Source: Lachnospiraceae bacterium RM5 (lineage in GTDB: Bacteria > Bacillota > Clostridia > Lachnospirales > Lachnospiraceae). Taken from it: 64,000 nucleotides of DNA. Shown in pieces: positions 45,601-53,216 of this stretch (positions are counted from its first letter, which is position 1; each line of letters begins with the position of its first letter). Under the pieces are notes generated by a model. The model was not told the origin of the DNA and made no database searches. It saw only the letters and a list, made by a program, of their open reading frames with translations. A program made the position numbers and the translations under genes. The DNA lies in NCBI GenBank assembly GCA_900110975.1, contig FOFK01000002.1, forward strand, positions 280,503 through 344,502, given 5' to 3'.

Positions 45601-45842
45601 TCTTTTTCAATAATTTTTTCTAATACTTTTATTGTTAATGGCTCAATATATACTTCATCAGCAATATCTTTATCAGTCATAATTGTTGCAGGATTTGAGT
45701 TTAAAAGTACAACCTCAATTCCTTCTTCTTTAAGTGAACGACAAGCCTGAGTACCGGCATAATCAAATTCTGCTGCCTGACCAATTACTATGGGACCTGA
45801 ACCAATTACCAATACCTTTTTTATATCATTATTCTTAGGCAT
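42636..45842 (-). CDS. carB: Carbamoyl-phosphate synthase large subunit
   Basis: Makes carbamoyl phosphate from bicarbonate, ammonia and two ATP for arginine and pyrimidine synthesis. The 1068 residues match the full-length protein: two ATP-grasp halves ([21 protein letters not shown] and [20 protein letters not shown] mark their starts), oligomerisation regions between, and a C-terminal MGS-type allosteric domain with [19 protein letters not shown]. No truncation is seen. Its ATG lies eight bases inside carA, with GGGAGG upstream, so the subunits are translationally coupled. Confidence 0.97.
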   Translation of the reverse strand: [1068 protein letters not shown]

Positions 45843-46914
45843 TCTTCTTACCTCCCATCATTTCAATAAATTTATCAAACAACAAACTTGAATCCTGAGG
45901 TCCAGGACATGCTTCCGGATGGAACTGAACCGTAAAGATATTCTTATTTTTATATCTGAGTCCTTCAACTGTTTTATCGTTTACATTAATAAAACCAATC
46001 GTTGCTATATTTTCATCAATAGTAGAATCATCAACAACATAACCGTGATTCTGTGATGAAATATAAACTCTTCCGGTCTCTAAATCTTTAACCGGATGAT
46101 TTGCACCTCTGTGACCATATTTCATCTTTTTAGTATCAGCGCCTGTTGCAAGTGCCATAAGCTGATGTCCTAAACAAATAGCAAATATTGGTATTTCTGT
46201 TTCATATAATTTCTTTATTTCTTCAATGATTGTTACACATTCTTTTGGATCGCCCGGACCATTTGAAAGCATAATTCCGTCCGGATTAGATTTAATAATT
46301 TCTTCAGCTTTTGTAAATGCAGGGAATATAGTTACTTCGCAACCTCTTTCATTAAGAGATTTTGCAATATTCTTTTTTGCACCAAAGTCTAATAAGGCTA
46401 CTTTGTAACCATTGCCCTCAAGCTTAGACTTTTCGTTACATGTAACTTTTTCAACAACCTTCTTTGGTGAATATTCTTTTAATTTAGGAATAATTTCATC
46501 AAGATTATAATTCTCATTTGTTGTAATCATTCCATTCATTGTACCTTTTTCCCTAAGAATCTTAGTAAGGGCTCTTGTATCAATACCTGCAATACCAGGT
46601 ATATCCTGCTCTGTAAGGAATGTTTCCAAATCTCCTTCAGATCTAAAATTGCTTGGCATTCTGGATATTTCCCGCACAATATAACCATCAGGCCACGCTT
46701 TCAATGACTCCATATCTTCATAACATATTCCATAATTACCAATTAAAGGATATGTCATACACACTGCCTGTCCTGCATATGAAGGATCAGTCAGTACTTC
46801 TAAATATCCTGTCATAGATGTATTGAATACTATTTCACTTATAATTTCCCTCTTTGCACCTATCGATGTACCTTCAAATACCGTTTTATCTTCCAGTATC
46901 AAAAAAGCCTTCAT
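45835..46914 (-). CDS. carA: Carbamoyl-phosphate synthase small subunit (glutamine amidotransferase)
   Basis: Supplies ammonia from glutamine to CarB. The 359 residues contain an N-terminal CPSase domain (LILEDKTVFEGTSIGA, VFNTSMTGYLEVLTDPSYAGQ) and a class I amidotransferase domain with the Cys nucleophile in AICLGHQLMALATG and the His-Glu of TVQFHPEACPGP. All three catalytic residues are seen. An AAAGGA lies about ten bases before the ATG. Upstream sits a clear promoter with a hairpin at the start of the message. Confidence 0.96.
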   Translation of the reverse strand: MKAFLILEDKTVFEGTSIGAKREIISEIVFNTSMTGYLEVLTDPSYAGQAVCMTYPLIGNYGICYEDMESLKAWPDGYIVREISRMPSNFRSEGDLETFLTEQDIPGIAGIDTRALTKILREKGTMNGMITTNENYNLDEIIPKLKEYSPKKVVEKVTCNEKSKLEGNGYKVALLDFGAKKNIAKSLNERGCEVTIFPAFTKAEEIIKSNPDGIMLSNGPGDPKECVTIIEEIKKLYETEIPIFAICLGHQLMALATGADTKKMKYGHRGANHPVKDLETGRVYISSQNHGYVVDDSTIDENIATIGFINVNDKTVEGLRYKNKNIFTVQFHPEACPGPQDSSLLFDKFIEMMGGKKNA

Positions 46915-46960
46915 TGTTCAACCATCCTTTCAGAATAACAATCAAATTACTACATTACAT

Positions 46961-46981
46961 ATGGGCGAAAAAATCGCCCAT
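46961..46981 (-). promoter_or_regulatory. 5' leader hairpin of the carAB mRNA
   Basis: ATGGGCGA and TCGCCCAT form a perfect 8-bp stem with a five-base loop (46961-46981). It begins three to four bases after the -10 box, so it would be at or near the extreme 5' end of the message. No T-run follows it, so it is not a plain terminator. It could stabilise the transcript or take part in pyrimidine control; PyrR sites were not recognised. Confidence 0.5.
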
Positions 46982-46984
46982 AAG

Positions 46985-47013
46985 ATTTTACAATAATATT
47001 ATTATATTTTCAA
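46985..47013 (-). promoter_or_regulatory. SigA-type promoter for carAB
   Basis: On the minus strand, TTGAAA (47008-47013) and TAAAAT (46985-46990) are separated by exactly 17 bases. The carA ATG is about 70 bases downstream. Confidence 0.7.
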
Positions 47014-47033
47014 TTGTTTTTTATTCATATATT

Positions 47034-48263
47034 TTAATATATGGAATAAAATACATGATCACCTATAATATCACCGGGATGCCCATTTATTGTTCTAAAA
47101 TATATCCAGTTTCCAACTATGTGACCATCTATCAGAACTTCCCTTGCAGCCCTGTAACACTCTTCATTTGCACCTCTGGCAAGAACTATTTCAAAACGTC
47201 CGCTAAGAACCGGTGTAAACTGATATGGCTGGTAAACAACCTGTGTTAGTGTATTTCCAAATTTAGGACTTGCAATTCTGTTAACAACAACTGCTCCAAC
47301 AGCAAGCTTACCAAGATATGGCTGATTTGCAGCCTCACATTCAATAAGCGCCGCAAGTTTATCTACATCAGATGTTGAAGCTTTGTAATCCGTAGTATAA
47401 GTTTCTGTTTCAACATAGGTGCCATCCGCTTTAGCTTTTTCAATACTTTCACTCTCAGCCTGCATTGCCGCTCTTATGCTTTCTTCTTCCATTCTTCTGT
47501 ACTCTTCATAAATAGCAGCATTTTGCTCTTCTATTTTTTTCTCATACTCTAAAGCTTTAGCCTCTGCATCCTGAACATTTTGTGCATATTCCTTTATCTG
47601 TGCATTTGTATCTTCAATCTTCTTTTCCATTTCATCACTTTTGGCCTGTTTATCAGCCTGCAGTGATTCTAATTCTGCTTTTTGGGATTCTAAAAGTTCT
47701 TTATCATCCTCTATCTTTTCTTTTATCTGCTTATATTCATCAACTTTTTTTCTATCATATGTCACAACATTATCAACATATTCCATTTTATTTAATGAAT
47801 CTGCAAGGGATTCTCCAGAAAAGAAAATATCAAAAATATTTGTCTGCTTCATTTCATACATAAACTGAATCCTGAGCTTCATATCTTCATATTGCTCCTC
47901 TTCCTCAGCTTCGGCAGATTCAAGCTCAACTTCTGTCACATCTATTTCACTGCTTTTTTCATCTACTTTTGTATTAAGATCATTCAACTCAGTATTTATA
48001 GATTCAAGTTCTGCATTAAACTGTGAAACCAAAGTTTCTAACGAAGCCTGACTTTCAGCCATATCAGAAGCCTGTTCAGATAGTGAAGACTGATTCTCCT
48101 GATTTTCTTTTCTTTCACTTTGAAGCTCACTGATTTTTTGATTATCAGCTTTACTTTCACCTGCACAAAGTATTGAAAATCCAATAACAAACAAAGAAAA
48201 TAAAATTATGCTTATGTAATTTTTTAAATTATTTACGTTATTCAGACTCTTTTCTTCTTTCAT
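47034..48263 (-). CDS. Exported cell-wall hydrolase: coiled coil plus SleB-type domain
   Basis: A secreted peptidoglycan-active protein. The 409 residues have an N-terminal hydrophobic signal (YISIILFSLFVIGFSILCAG), a long coiled coil (about 40-260, with heptads rich in Glu, Lys, Gln) similar to EnvC/CwlO-type regulators, and a C-terminal SleB hydrolase domain with LAALIECEAANQPYLGKLAVG, VVNRIASPKFGNTL and an end FYSIY. SleB enzymes are lytic transglycosylases in spore germination and wall turnover; here the coiled coil suggests control by membrane partners. The catalytic Glu is expected in IECEAANQ. It follows folA closely. Confidence 0.88.
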   Translation of the reverse strand: MKEEKSLNNVNNLKNYISIILFSLFVIGFSILCAGESKADNQKISELQSERKENQENQSSLSEQASDMAESQASLETLVSQFNAELESINTELNDLNTKVDEKSSEIDVTEVELESAEAEEEEQYEDMKLRIQFMYEMKQTNIFDIFFSGESLADSLNKMEYVDNVVTYDRKKVDEYKQIKEKIEDDKELLESQKAELESLQADKQAKSDEMEKKIEDTNAQIKEYAQNVQDAEAKALEYEKKIEEQNAAIYEEYRRMEEESIRAAMQAESESIEKAKADGTYVETETYTTDYKASTSDVDKLAALIECEAANQPYLGKLAVGAVVVNRIASPKFGNTLTQVVYQPYQFTPVLSGRFEIVLARGANEECYRAAREVLIDGHIVGNWIYFRTINGHPGDIIGDHVFYSIY

Positions 48264-48267
48264 CTAA

Positions 48268-48759
48268 TCAGCTCTCTTTTGCATATGTTCTATGATAATA
48301 TTCCACGTCAAAATATGTATATTCATCTGATTCATCAATCATCTTCCAATCACTTTTTTCTTCAAGGTTTGGAAAGAATGCATCTGATTCATAACTATAA
48401 TCAATATAAGTGATATATGCCGTATCACAATAATCAATCATCTGATTATAAATACTCTCTCCACCTATAATATAAATATCATCGCTATTATATTCCTTTA
48501 ATTTTTCAAGCAACTCTTCAATACTATTTACAACAACAGCTCCATCACATTTATAATTTTCATCTCTTGTAAGAATAATATTAACCCTGTCATTTAAAGG
48601 CTTTTTACCAGGAAATGTATCAATAGTCTTTCTTCCAACAACCACTACATTACCTACTGTTTTACTCTTAAAAAATCTCATATCTTCAGGAATTCTCACA
48701 AGCAACGAACCTTTATTGCCAATTCCCCAGTTTTTATCAACTGCAGCTATAAGTTTCAT
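48268..48759 (-). CDS. folA: Dihydrofolate reductase
   Basis: Reduces dihydrofolate to tetrahydrofolate with NADPH. The start is the ATG at 48759: GGAGG lies six bases before it and MKLIAAVDKNWGIGNKG is the family's opening. The longer frame from 48837 only translates the 16-bp repeats. The 163 residues contain the folate- and NADPH-binding parts VRIPEDMRFFKSKTVGNVVVVGRKT, VNIILTRD and DIYIIGGESIYNQMIDYC with the late FDVEYYHRTY. thyA, whose product dihydrofolate it recycles, is 1.7 kb away in the same direction. Confidence 0.93.
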   Translation of the reverse strand: MKLIAAVDKNWGIGNKGSLLVRIPEDMRFFKSKTVGNVVVVGRKTIDTFPGKKPLNDRVNIILTRDENYKCDGAVVVNSIEELLEKLKEYNSDDIYIIGGESIYNQMIDYCDTAYITYIDYSYESDAFFPNLEEKSDWKMIDESDEYTYFDVEYYHRTYAKES

Positions 48760-48780
48760 ATTATCCTCCTTATATTGTCG

Positions 48781-48860
48781 TTTCTGCATATTATAGTTTC
48801 TGCATATTATAATTTCTGCATATTGCAATTTCTGCATATTATTATATCTGCATATTGTAA
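48781..48860 (-). repeat. 16-bp tandem repeat with TATAAT words upstream of folA
   Basis: Five units begin at 48781, 48797, 48813, 48829 and 48845 in exact 16-bp register, consensus TTTCTGCATATTATAA. Read on the minus strand towards folA, each contains AATATGCAGAAA preceded by TATAAT in the better copies, so a -10-like box and an in-frame ATG recur each 16 bases. Changes in repeat number would shift a promoter or an upstream start relative to folA. Confidence 0.8.
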
Positions 48861-48953
48861 CATAACCATATCATTATAACTTATTTTAAAAGAAATATCA
48901 TTAGACTAATTAATTTATTTATCAATTCTAATAGTTAAATTTAAATTAAGTAG

Positions 48954-49259
48954 ATTACGCGTATTTTGTCAGATATTTATGATATGCGCGTAAGTTGAAA
49001 CTTACTTTAAAATTTAATTACGCGCATTTTGTATTATCTTCTAAATATACGCGTAGGAATACTTAATCTATATAGCTTTAATTACGCGCATTTTGCTTTA
49101 TCTTCCGGATATACGCGTAGGATTTAAGGTATAATACAAGAAATTTATATCGAAGACTACGCGTATTTTACTAAAAATTTATCATATACGCGTAATTTGA
49201 AACCTACTTTTGCAATTTGACTACGCGCATTTTACATCACCTTCTAAATATACGCGTAA
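48954..49259. repeat. Array of five ACGCG palindromic repeats
   Basis: Five 39-40 bp palindromes with TTACGCG/TACGCG at one end and CGCGTAA/CGCGTAG at the other lie at 48954-48993, 49017-49055, 49081-49119, 49157-49195 and 49221-49259, spaced about 63-76 bp apart. Two alternate variants (TTACGCGTATTTT and TTACGCGCATTTT) give a higher-order repeat of about 203 bp. A solitary copy is at 30795-30835. No gene is visible in 48861-49309. Confidence 0.85.
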
Positions 49260-49309
49260 ATGACAATATTCTTAATATCTATCTTTCTTAATATCTATCT
49301 GTTTTTATT

Positions 49310-49810
49310 CTAAATTTTAACCTTATATAATTCATCATCCAGTCTGATAGAAAAATTATATAAGCCCTCTATCTCTTTATTATCTTCATTAACCCAATAA
49401 ATTAATAATACTATTTGATTTTTATTATCATTTACCCCATTAAAATTTTTTATTTCCATGACTGAATAATCATATACTATTTTCCCATCAGAAACCACTG
49501 TTTCACTCGAACTATCCATATCTATCTCATATGTATCGATTTTAAAATCAACTTTTTCTATTACATCCATAATATTCCATTCAAGCTCAGTATTTTTTTT
49601 ATTTTCCTCACAATATAATTCTGCTATCCCATGTGCATCCTGATTATTTATACATTCTACAATCTTTTCAGCTATTTCTCTACCTTCTTTCTGTTTTCTT
49701 TTTTCTAGTTTTGTAGCTTCATATACTTTTTTATTATAAATACATGATGTTGATAAAATCATCACAATTATCAGTAATATACTAATTATTTTTTTCATAC
49801 TTTTTTCCAT
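49310..49810 (-). CDS. Lipoprotein of unknown function, paralogue 1 (DUF5104-like)
   Basis: A 166-residue exported lipoprotein: a lipobox-type signal ILLIIVMILSTSC and a mature part of mixed helix and strand (EIAEKIVECINNQDAHGIAEL; SETVVSDGKIVYDYSVMEI). The mature layout (small helical segment, then a beta sheet) resembles DUF5104 lipoproteins. The start could also be the inner ATG at 49798. The first 70 bases are 68/70 identical to those of the next gene (50322-50391), though the mature proteins differ a lot. Confidence 0.75.
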   Translation of the reverse strand: MEKSMKKIISILLIIVMILSTSCIYNKKVYEATKLEKRKQKEGREIAEKIVECINNQDAHGIAELYCEENKKNTELEWNIMDVIEKVDFKIDTYEIDMDSSSETVVSDGKIVYDYSVMEIKNFNGVNDNKNQIVLLIYWVNEDNKEIEGLYNFSIRLDDELYKVKI

Positions 49811-49902
49811 TATTCATTTTAAATTACACTTTACATTCATATTTTATTACGATATACTACTTCATCATTTACAACTAATGTCATTTGAATAGTACCCCTG
49901 CA

Positions 49903-50391
49903 CTAAATATAAAAAATTATCGCTTTATTTTTATCTCTTATGCCTATACCCGTTACACCTTCCATATCCTCATCATCTTTATCCACCCAAGTAATATCAA
50001 TAGATAAACTATATTTTTTATTACCCAATGTAACATTTTTTACATAAGTTGAATCATAATCCAAAACAATTTTCCCATCAGATACTACAGTTTCACTTGT
50101 TCCATATGTCCCGTCATCTTCATAAGATACTATTTCTTCATCAAAATAATCAAATAGCTCATATATATCTTCTTCCAACTTTTCATCTTCCTGATATTTT
50201 TTACAAAACATATTTTTTAAGTTTTCACAATCCTTATTATTGATACATTCAATTACATTTTTTGTAATTTTATCTCTTTCTCTTTTTTTTCTTTTATCTA
50301 ATTTAATCGATTCTGAAATATTACATGACGTTAATAAAATCATCACAATTATCAGTAATATACTAATTATTTTTTTCATACTTTTTTCCAT
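49903..50391 (-). CDS. Lipoprotein of unknown function, paralogue 2 (DUF5104-like)
   Basis: A 162-residue lipoprotein with signal ILLIIVMILLTSC and mature region KNVIECINNKDCENLKNMF, then SETVVSDGKIVLDYDSTYV, matching paralogue 1 in order of motifs (CINN and ETVVSDGKIV are shared) but diverged in most positions. It is tandem with paralogue 1, 92 bp apart. Such pairs arise by duplication; the near-identical signal sequences suggest either recent duplication or gene conversion limited to that end. Confidence 0.75.
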   Translation of the reverse strand: MEKSMKKIISILLIIVMILLTSCNISESIKLDKRKKRERDKITKNVIECINNKDCENLKNMFCKKYQEDEKLEEDIYELFDYFDEEIVSYEDDGTYGTSETVVSDGKIVLDYDSTYVKNVTLGNKKYSLSIDITWVDKDDEDMEGVTGIGIRDKNKAIIFYI

Positions 50392-50481
50392 ATTCCCTAA
50401 GTTATCTGTTCTATCGGTATTAACTACATAAAACTTATCAGTTATAGTTTCATCATCTGCTATACTTGTTTTATTAATAGT

Positions 50482-51333
50482 CTATATCCCTATATCAAAT
50501 TTAAGCTGTGGGTTTTTCTTCTTAATCTCTTCTCTTGGATATCCTTTGATTTTTATATCATCCACGGTAAAACTATAAAAATCTGTTTTTTCAGGATTAA
50601 TTTCTATATATGGATTACAATCAATACTTTCTCTTTCAAGCATTTCTTTTATCTTATCAATATGTCTGTCGTATATCTGGATATTTGCAACAAACCATGT
50701 AAATTTTCCAGGCTTAAATCCGGTATGTCTTGCAACAAGCATCTGGAAAATAACGTACTGAAGCTGATTTATTATTCCTGCAGTTGCATAATCACTTGAT
50801 CTTTGAAAAAGACACATATCCAGATAGTCTATATTATCCTTGCCATGACGTACGTTAAATACCGTCTGGTATGCACATGGCTTAAGTCCGTGTTTATCCT
50901 TAAAATCCTCTTCCTGCCACATATTAATGATATGTCTTCTTCCATCCGGATTTTCTTTTATATCATTAAGCAGATTTCTCATAAGGTCATGTCTTCTTAC
51001 TGTTTCACCATAACATGCACCTATTGTTCTGTCTCCAATATCCCATTCATCCCACCATGTTATGCCATATTTATCCTTTAATAAATCAAGATTGTTCGAA
51101 GCATCCTGATATATCCATAAAAGCTCACCTATAGAACTTTTTACGGCTATCGGTCTTAATGTAATGAGCGGAATTTCTCCCTTTGATAAATCATAACTTT
51201 GCATAACGTGATTTATAGAAAGAGTATGTGCCTTTGTTCCATCCTCATAATGAGGTCTTGGATCAACATCCATACATCCTTCTTCTAATATTCTTTTAGA
51301 TAATTCTTTAAACATCAAATCTGCTTTTAACAT
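50482..51333 (-). CDS. thyA: Thymidylate synthase
   Basis: Converts dUMP to dTMP with methylenetetrahydrofolate, yielding dihydrofolate for FolA. The 283 residues include the N-terminal dUMP-binding GAC-like YGETVRRHDLMRNLL, the catalytic Cys in GLKPCAYQTVF, and QRSSDYATAGIINQLQYVIF followed by FVANIQIYDRHIDKI. The motif PCAYQ with QRSSD-YATAG-IINQ departs from the textbook PCHxxxQF...QRSxDxxLGxPFN, so it belongs to a divergent branch. GAAAGGA is upstream. It precedes, in direction, the lipoprotein genes and lies 44 bp after the helicase gene. Confidence 0.9.
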   Translation of the reverse strand: MLKADLMFKELSKRILEEGCMDVDPRPHYEDGTKAHTLSINHVMQSYDLSKGEIPLITLRPIAVKSSIGELLWIYQDASNNLDLLKDKYGITWWDEWDIGDRTIGACYGETVRRHDLMRNLLNDIKENPDGRRHIINMWQEEDFKDKHGLKPCAYQTVFNVRHGKDNIDYLDMCLFQRSSDYATAGIINQLQYVIFQMLVARHTGFKPGKFTWFVANIQIYDRHIDKIKEMLERESIDCNPYIEINPEKTDFYSFTVDDIKIKGYPREEIKKKNPQLKFDIGI

Positions 51334-51377
51334 AATTCTTATCCTTTCAGGGCATATTCCTATTCATTCTAACATAT

Positions 51378-53216
51378 TTAACATTTTATTTCATTAATAA
51401 ACCTTGATACTTTGGTATTCTTATTATATCTCTTCTCAGGATAAAGTATTTTCAAAACATACTTTGCCCTTGTCATTGCAACATAAAAAAGTCTTCTTTC
51501 TTCTTCTATGTCTTCTGGTATGCTTGCTTTTGAATAAGGAGTTATACCTTCTATGGCATCTATTATAAAAACCTTATCAAACTCAAGACCTTTAGCACTG
51601 TGCATCGTTCCGAGAACAACATAATCATCCATTAATTCATTTCTTTTTATCTTTTTCAATTCCTCAGAATAATTATCTATATGTTCAAACCATTCATCAT
51701 AATTTTTAAAATTCTTACTTTCTTCTTCTATTTCCTCTATGACACTAATAAGTTCCTCTTTATTTATATTCTTTTCAATGGCATATGTTTCTATAAATTC
51801 ATCATAACCAATAACTTTCCTGATATAACTTATTCCTTCCTTAGGACTTAAATTTTTTAATATAGATAAGTTATATTTTAACTTATCTATATTTTTTACA
51901 AACCACGATTTATTTATATTATCCTGCTTTAATTTAAAAAGACTTATCTCCTCACTATTAATTATTTTCCTTGAAATATAGCGGTTTGGTTTATTCATTA
52001 TTCTAAGAAAATTTTCTCTTTTTGTTTCACCAAGAGAAAATTTTATATAGCTTATAATATCCTTCGCTATAAAATGCTCATAAATATTAGGAAGTTTGTC
52101 TTTCATCATAAATGAAATATTATTTTCCATAAGCTTACTTATTAAGAGCCTTGGTTCTAAATTTGTTCTATAAAGAATGGCAAGACTTTTTAATTCTATG
52201 CCATCATTTTTCATTTTCTTAATATAATCAGTTATATAATTACACTCATCGTTCACATCTTTAAAAGACATAATTGATAAAAATGATTTTTCTTTATTTA
52301 CTCCCTCTATTTCTTTTGGAAATCTTTTTTTATTTTTACTGATAAGCTTTGATGATGCATCAATAATTTTTTCACTGCATCTGAAATTCTCTTTCAGCCT
52401 GATCATTTTTGCATCCTTATAATCTTCCTTGAAATTCAGCATAATTGAAGGTCTTGCACCACGAAATGAATAAATAGCCTGATCATCATCGCCTACCACA
52501 AAAAGATTATTTAGCGGAGCTGCCAGTAACTTAATAATTTCATATTGAATCTTATTTATATCCTGAAATTCATCCACAAGTATATACTTAAAAATCCGTC
52601 TCCACATATTAAGAATATCTTCTCTCTTAGTTAAAAGCTCATAGCAAAGCATCATCATATCATCAAAATCAATTAGATTATTATTACATAAATAATCATT
52701 ATATCTGTTATAAATCTTTATAAATACATCTCTGCCACATGTAGATGAATAATAATTATTTATATTTATCATATCACTTACAACAATTCCAAATTCATTT
52801 ATAATGGATGAAACAAATTCATTCATATCCTCTGTTTCCACATTCTCTTCCATTACATATTCTTTTATTTTATTAAATTTTTCTTCTTCTGAAATAATAT
52901 TAGACGCGTTAAAACCATATGCTTTTTTTAATATATAAAAAAAGATTCCATGAAATGTTCCAAATCTGACCCCGTTATAATTTATATTATTTTTGCTTTT
53001 ATTTATACTATTTTTAAACCTGGCTTCCATTTCAACAGCAGCCGCCTTATTAAAGGTTACTGTTAAAATTTCACCAGGCTTAACATTCATTTTTTCTATT
53101 AAATATTTTATTCTGCTTGTAATTGTATATGTTTTACCTGAACCGGGACCTGCAATTACAACGCAGGGTCCCGCTCCATGACAAACTGCTTCCTCTCTAG
53201 AATCAGTTAACTTCAT
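51378..53216 (-). CDS. UvrD/PcrA-like superfamily I DNA helicase
   Basis: An ATP-dependent 3'-5' DNA helicase. The 612 residues show Walker [18 protein letters not shown] (about 20-36), Walker [15 protein letters not shown], motif [17 protein letters not shown], motif [17 protein letters not shown] and motif [16 protein letters not shown]. Length and motif order fit the small UvrD-like branch. The gene starts 14 bases inside the gltX end, with a weak ribosome binding site, so it depends on GltX translation. Confidence 0.88.
   Translation of the reverse strand: MKLTDSREEAVCHGAGPCVVIAGPGSGKTYTITSRIKYLIEKMNVKPGEILTVTFNKAAAVEMEARFKNSINKSKNNINYNGVRFGTFHGIFFYILKKAYGFNASNIISEEEKFNKIKEYVMEENVETEDMNEFVSSIINEFGIVVSDMININNYYSSTCGRDVFIKIYNRYNDYLCNNNLIDFDDMMMLCYELLTKREDILNMWRRIFKYILVDEFQDINKIQYEIIKLLAAPLNNLFVVGDDDQAIYSFRGARPSIMLNFKEDYKDAKMIRLKENFRCSEKIIDASSKLISKNKKRFPKEIEGVNKEKSFLSIMSFKDVNDECNYITDYIKKMKNDGIELKSLAILYRTNLEPRLLISKLMENNISFMMKDKLPNIYEHFIAKDIISYIKFSLGETKRENFLRIMNKPNRYISRKIINSEEISLFKLKQDNINKSWFVKNIDKLKYNLSILKNLSPKEGISYIRKVIGYDEFIETYAIEKNINKEELISVIEEIEEESKNFKNYDEWFEHIDNYSEELKKIKRNELMDDYVVLGTMHSAKGLEFDKVFIIDAIEGITPYSKASIPEDIEEERRLFYVAMTRAKYVLKILYPEKRYNKNTKVSRFINEIKC

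Noticed and set aside
48268-48837. Longer start for folA at 48837
   Set aside because: The extra 26 codons are translated 16-bp repeat, and a strong GGAGG sits before the ATG at 48759.
48954-49259. CRISPR array
   Set aside because: The repeat is a palindrome with variable middle sequence, the intervals are themselves repeated at about 203 bp, and no cas genes are near.
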